Of a stretch of DNA of 64,000 nucleotides, positions 59,740 through 64,000 are shown piece after piece; within the stretch, counting starts at the first letter, position 1; every line of letters begins with the position of its first letter. Where the stretch lies: assembly GCA_963969395.1 (NCBI GenBank), contig OZ017796.1, forward strand, positions 30,680,243-30,744,242, read 5' to 3'. The stretch comes from Pseudoscleropodium purum (taxonomy: Eukaryota > Streptophyta > Bryopsida > Hypnales > Brachytheciaceae). The notes below the pieces were generated by a model. It saw nothing but the letters and a program-made list of their open reading frames with translations. It searched no databases and was not told the DNA's origin. Position numbers and translations under genes: made by a program.

Positions 59740-60360
59740 CTATTTGTTTCCATTTTTCAAGTAGATATAAATGAAAAAAATTATTTTTATTTTTCAAATA
59801 TGAAATCTCATGTTTGCTACAAGTTGTATAATTTTCAACCTTTTGGGAAAAAAATTTGAAATTATTGTGGATTTCTTAAGAAAAAAATGAAAAAAAAGTT
59901 CAATTCAAATATAAAATATACTCAATTTAAAAAAAAAAATTATTATAGATGTATTTCATATAACATAGTGTATAAGATCATGGTATAAACCAAAGTTACC
60001 ATGTCATTCTATAATTGAAAAATTAACAAACCATGATTACAAGTCCAAAGTTCACACTCCAACAAAAAAAATTGAAATTTAAGATTTTATATAAAATTTC
60101 CAATTGGAGTAGAACGTGGAGTGGATAAGCTTCAATTCATTGGTTGAACTCAAGTTAAAAAAATAACACTTTTTAAGGCTAAAATTCACAATAAGAATAA
60201 ATAGCAAAAAATGGCCCAAACACACTTTTGTTAAGCATCATCTTCTTTAGAAAAGTCAATAAGATCGTAGTGAGGGACTTTGCAATACTATTCTATGAAA
60301 ATGTACTCAAGTTCCCTCCAAATAAATAAATTGGATAAAAAAAATATTTTTTTCCATCTT
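59740..60360 (+). repeat. Dispersed repeat family D, copy 2
   Basis: It is collinear with 5440-6100 (landmarks in that entry). There is no ORF. Confidence 0.6.
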
Positions 60361-60893
60361 CTAGTCTCAATTGAAGTTTGTCCAAATGTTGGACACTCTG
60401 TATGCAATAGTTGTACATGGTTAACTTAATCTTAGAAGGACATAGCCTCCATGACCAAGGTAGTTGCCAAAATTCTCTGATTTCTTAGACTAATATGTGT
60501 ATGCTTTGTTTCTAAAGTAAACAATGAATATATTAGACTCTATAGGTGCTTTAAAAATATGAAACATAATGATATGTAATATAGGGTTATGTATAATACC
60601 ATATACAAAAGGGATACTAGAAAGGAAAAAAAGAAAGGTATGGGTTATAGAGGCTCTAAAATTGTAAATAGAGATGAGAAATTTGTTTTTCTATTCTAGA
60701 CACAATACTTCACAAACAACTTCAACTTCACTTTAGTGTATGTATCTAATAAAGTATTCTATATCATATGTATTATGTATAGTATTCAAAGTTCAATTAT
60801 TGGATTGAATTGCCATTGAGAAGGTGTGGGGGGAAAAATATAGTGATCTCATGTGAAATTGTAACTTCTAAAATGTGTTATTACATATGTGTT
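60361..60893. other. AT-rich intergenic, nothing recognised
   Basis: No gene or bounded repeat was supported. Confidence 0.35.
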
Positions 60894-61813
60894 TTAATGC
60901 CTAAAGAACCATTGTCCCTTCAGGGGACAAATGGGATTTTGGGCAAGTACCTATGGGCTGAAATTTTTTCCTTATTTTTTAAAACGTTTTTTGAAGATAG
61001 AAAAATTGATTATCTTCATAGAAAGAATATTTTTTTGTTCAATCAATGCCCAGGAACAAAAGTTATGCACAAATAAGCTCAAAACAAGGGACAGAAGGCA
61101 ACAAAAAAAATTTCAAAAGTTTTAATTTTTAGTTTTTAATTTTTTTTCCTCATAGATTATATTTTTGTGTACATGAAAAGCATTGATTCATTCCATTTGG
61201 ATTTTTTAGAAGAAAGTTATGGACAATCTTGTTTTTCAGGCAATTAGAGCATCTTCTTGAAAAAATAACTTGTAGGATTTATTTCTGAATGCAGTTCTTA
61301 CAATTTTTCTCCAAAAAAGTTCCACATGGTCTATCTTTCTTGGTAGAATAATCTTGGCATTGGGATCAGTGCATTTTAATTACATTTTATAGATATTCAT
61401 AATTTAGATTTTCCTTCTATCTCATACCTACTTCTATTTAACAATTTTTTAAAGAATAAAAATTAAGTTTTTTTTGAATATTTTGAATTTTTTCTAAACC
61501 CTCAAATCGTTTTTATACTGTAAATATTTAAAGCTAAAAAAATTTTAGTGCAAAAAATTTAAATTGTAAATGTTCAAAGTCAAAAAATCTAGTCTTGCAA
61601 TGTGTTGAAAAACTTGTTTTTTTCATTTTAAATGCAGATAATATGCAATCTATGTGGTCAAAAATTCTGAAATTTTTTCCACATTCTCATACTAGTTATA
61701 TGTAAGATACTATGGTTGTATGTGAATTTAAATCTTTTTTTTTACCTTTTGCTATAGAAATGGCAGTTTTGAGTGTTTTTTGGCAAAAAAAGCCTTGGTC
61801 CTTTACGGGTTAA
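60894..61813 (+). mobile_element. TTAA-bounded MITE, family A copy 3 (920 bp)
   Basis: The left edge is TTAATGCCTAAAGAACC. The right edge in reverse complement is TTAACCCGTAAAGGACC. It has the same length as copy 2 and is collinear with it throughout. Short frames at 60810-61125 cross the left border and are not genes. Confidence 0.88.
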
Positions 61814-62262
61814 GCAACGCTAACATACTTGCTACATCCTTTGACATTTCCAAGGTAGTTGTAAAAAAATTACTTATAAGTAACATAGGGTACATTTAAA
61901 GAACCCAAACGAGAAATTATAAATACTATTGGAGTGCCCATAAATAGTATAAATACTAGCATTTATCATTATTTAAAATCCATTCTACCAGGTCAATAGT
62001 CCTTTCTAAAATAGAACATTATCTCAAGCCATCACATTTTCTAAGAGGGAGTGACCTCCCCAAGTCTATCACCAAAGTCAACCACTCTAACTACCAACTT
62101 GAAATCAAGTCACAATTGTTGGAATCCAATTTCCTTGAATAGCTTCAAACAATCTCCAATTACACTTTTAAGTTCCCCTTAGATACCATTTTTCCATTTG
62201 GATTCTCTAAACACAAAAGGTAGGACTTTATTTTTCCATCCAATAGCTAGATAAATATTGAA
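61814..62262. other. AT-rich intergenic, nothing recognised
   Basis: No gene or bounded repeat was supported. Confidence 0.35.
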
Positions 62263-62592
62263 TTAATCCTCTAAAATTGGCAAAACTACACAACAAACAA
62301 TCCAACAAAAATTAACATCTATCTACACTTCTTTACAAAGTTGAGTCAAATCATGTTGACCAAATTGGGCAAGGCCCAAAATTTCTTTTCTTTTAACTTC
62401 AAACATTATAAATTCACAATCTATATAGTCAAATGATCTGAATTTTTTTTACAAATTTCTATAGTAGTCTAGTACAAATATTTGGTTGAATGTTTGAAAA
62501 ATGTTTTGATATTTCAAATATACTAAATGCATTAGAAAGTGAAAATTTTGGACAATCTTTGTGGAAAAAAGTCAAAGGACTTTAGAGGTTAA
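62263..62592. mobile_element. TTAA-bounded MITE, type B (330 bp)
   Basis: The left edge is TTAATCCTCTAAAATTGG. The right edge in reverse complement is TTAACCTCTAAAGTCC. Parts of the interior (TATATAGTCAAATGATCTGAA) recall the A family text (GTGCAGTCAAAAATTCTGAA), suggesting distant kinship. Confidence 0.6.
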
Positions 62593-63119
62593 AATAAGGA
62601 AGGCCAAATATCTTATGAATTCCCTTACATTTTCATAGTAATCAATTTGCTAAGAGTTTAACCTTATTGTTAGCATACAATAATGGCTTAAAAATCTAAA
62701 ATTACTATTAGGATTTGACTGTTTTATGATTGCAAAAATATGATTGAGGATGATTGGCGATTGCTCACAGTCATATTTTTGGATTCCACAATGTTTGGAA
62801 AAAATATGACTACAAATATGACTGCTAATCATATTTTGCCTTTGTATTTTTTTGAAGTTTTTTTTTCAAGCAACCTCCTAAAAATTTGGGCAACTTAAAA
62901 AAATATAAATAAATTATTGCTCAAAATTGTAAAATCCTAGCCATTGTTTTTTGGGGATCTTGAAATCCTAGCCATTATTTTTTAGGATTTTAAAACCCTA
63001 ACCGCCACTTTTTTAGGGTTTTGAAATCCTAGCCACCACTTCATTTGCTTCATCTTTTTTGTTTTTTGTTGCTTTCTAACTCTTGGTTCTTCTTCCTTCT
63101 TTTCTTTTTTGAAATTCTA
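62593..63119. repeat. Region with AATCCTAGCC and ATATGACT reiterations
   Basis: AATCCTAGCCATT and close variants recur three to four times at 62930-63045. ATATGACT-type words occur near 62700-62830 and again at the far right end of the window. No ORF is present. Confidence 0.45.
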
Positions 63120-63540
63120 ATTGTTGTGTTGTTGTGTTTTAGTTGTTGCTGTTTAGTTATTGAGGTTCTAGTTGTTGTTTCTTAGTTGTTACTAATTTGT
63201 TGTTACTTCTTACATCTTAATTATTGTTAGTTTATTGTTGTTTCATAGTTGTTGTTACTTCTTACATCTTAATTATTGTTAGTTTATTGTTGTTTCATAG
63301 TTGTTGCTAGTTTGTTGTTGTTTGTTTGTTGTTGCTTTATAGTTGTTGCTAATTTGTTATTGTTTCTTAGTTGTTGTTAGTTTGTTGTTGCTTCAAAGTT
63401 GTTGCTAGTTTGTTATTGTTTTTTAGTTGTTGTCTCTTAACTATTGCTTCAAAATTGTTACTTTAAGGTTGTTGTTTCAAGATTGTTGCCTCAAGTTGGA
63501 TCTTAATTCTTGCTTAATTGTTGTTTTTAAGACATTACTT
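63120..63540. repeat. TTG-rich degenerate tandem repeat
   Basis: Words such as TAGTTGTTGCTAGTTTGTTG recur about every 25-30 bases. One longer unit, starting TGTTACTTCTTACATCTTAA, is exactly duplicated at 63201 and 63253, a 52-bp period. Asparagine/glutamine-like codons on the minus strand are broken by stops, so it is not coding. Confidence 0.8.
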
Positions 63541-63679
63541 CCTATGTTTGTTATTTCTTGCCTCTTATTATCTTTTATTGCATCTTAACTTGTCTTATTC
63601 TTGTTTCTTATTGGTTTTTAGTTTTAGTTCTTGTTGCCTCTTGTAATATCTTAGCTTTTACTTCTTACTATCTTTTAGT

Positions 63680-63840
63680 ACTAATTTGAACAAAAAAATG
63701 ACTCACTATAGTCATTTGCTACATCAACCAAAATATGACTCACTACAGTCATATTCCATATAACTCAAAATATAACTCACCATAGTTACATTCCACATCA
63801 ACCAAAATATGACTGGGCCGAGTTACATTCCACGTAGGAT
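63680..63840. repeat. Tandem repeat with ATATGACTCAC units
   Basis: Three to four units of about 45 bases share CATCAACCAAAATATGACT, a CACTACAGTCATATT-type stretch and TTACATTCCACAT. Similar text (ATATGACTACAAATATGACT) occurs at 62812 and 63953, so the array may belong to a larger element running off the window. Confidence 0.6.
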
Positions 63841-64000
63841 TTTTTATTTTGCCCGAGCAGCTCATGAGAAAGTCAAGGCTTCAAGAATGGTCAATATATA
63901 CACCATGTTGGCAAAATACGTCTAAAAATGGTTTATTATACTCCCAAATCCATATGACTACAAATATGACTCACGACTCATATGACTGAAAGTAAATGAC

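Noticed and set aside
1..64000. tRNA genes, CRISPR arrays, bacterial operons
   Set aside because: No tRNA-like cloverleaf with a GTTCGANNC arm was seen, and the window is clearly eukaryotic nuclear DNA.

Overview
This is nuclear DNA of a land plant. The evidence is a LOG-type cytokinin-activating enzyme gene, an intact chloroplast EGY1-type site-2 protease gene with ten exons, and a U2 snRNA gene behind a plant-type upstream sequence element. A non-flowering plant, perhaps a bryophyte, is my inference: the window also holds relics of a piggyBac transposase and of an alpha-kinase, two families unusual in flowering plants. I cannot name the species.

Layout. The first 25 kb is the gene-rich part: LOG (635-1864, +), a decayed piggyBac transposase (7929-8871, -), an intronless ARFRP1-type small GTPase (9963-10574, +), EGY1 (14280-20289, +), the U2 snRNA gene (21463-21655, +), a glutamate decarboxylase pseudogene (22216-22950, -) and an alpha-kinase pseudogene (23746-24590, +). 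The genes are GC-rich islands in AT-rich sequence.

The remaining 39 kb is almost geneless. It holds an AT-rich ORF with a ubiquitin-like domain (32094-32636, -) and two small, unrecognised, GC-rich ORFs (39477-39776, - and 54733-55062, -). Most of the rest is short, non-autonomous repeats.

The repeat landscape is the most unusual part. At least four repeat families (A, C, E, H) and one single copy (B) have edges that read TTAA followed by a C/T-rich CCCTAAA-like end, the signature of piggyBac-type transposition. Family A (about 900-920 bp) has three copies with matching ends, and family E has two copies that are both about 201 bp. The piggyBac transposase relic lies in the same window. Other mobile DNA includes a CACTA-type foldback element nested in an E copy (3-bp target duplication TCT), a Stowaway-type MITE in EGY1 intron 5 (TA duplication), a probable 1.4-kb solo LTR (5-bp duplication GACCT) splitting another repeat, and a 168-bp foldback element at the left end.

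The genes do not form one pathway: cytokinin activation, Golgi trafficking, plastid membrane proteolysis and splicing are represented by separate transcription units.
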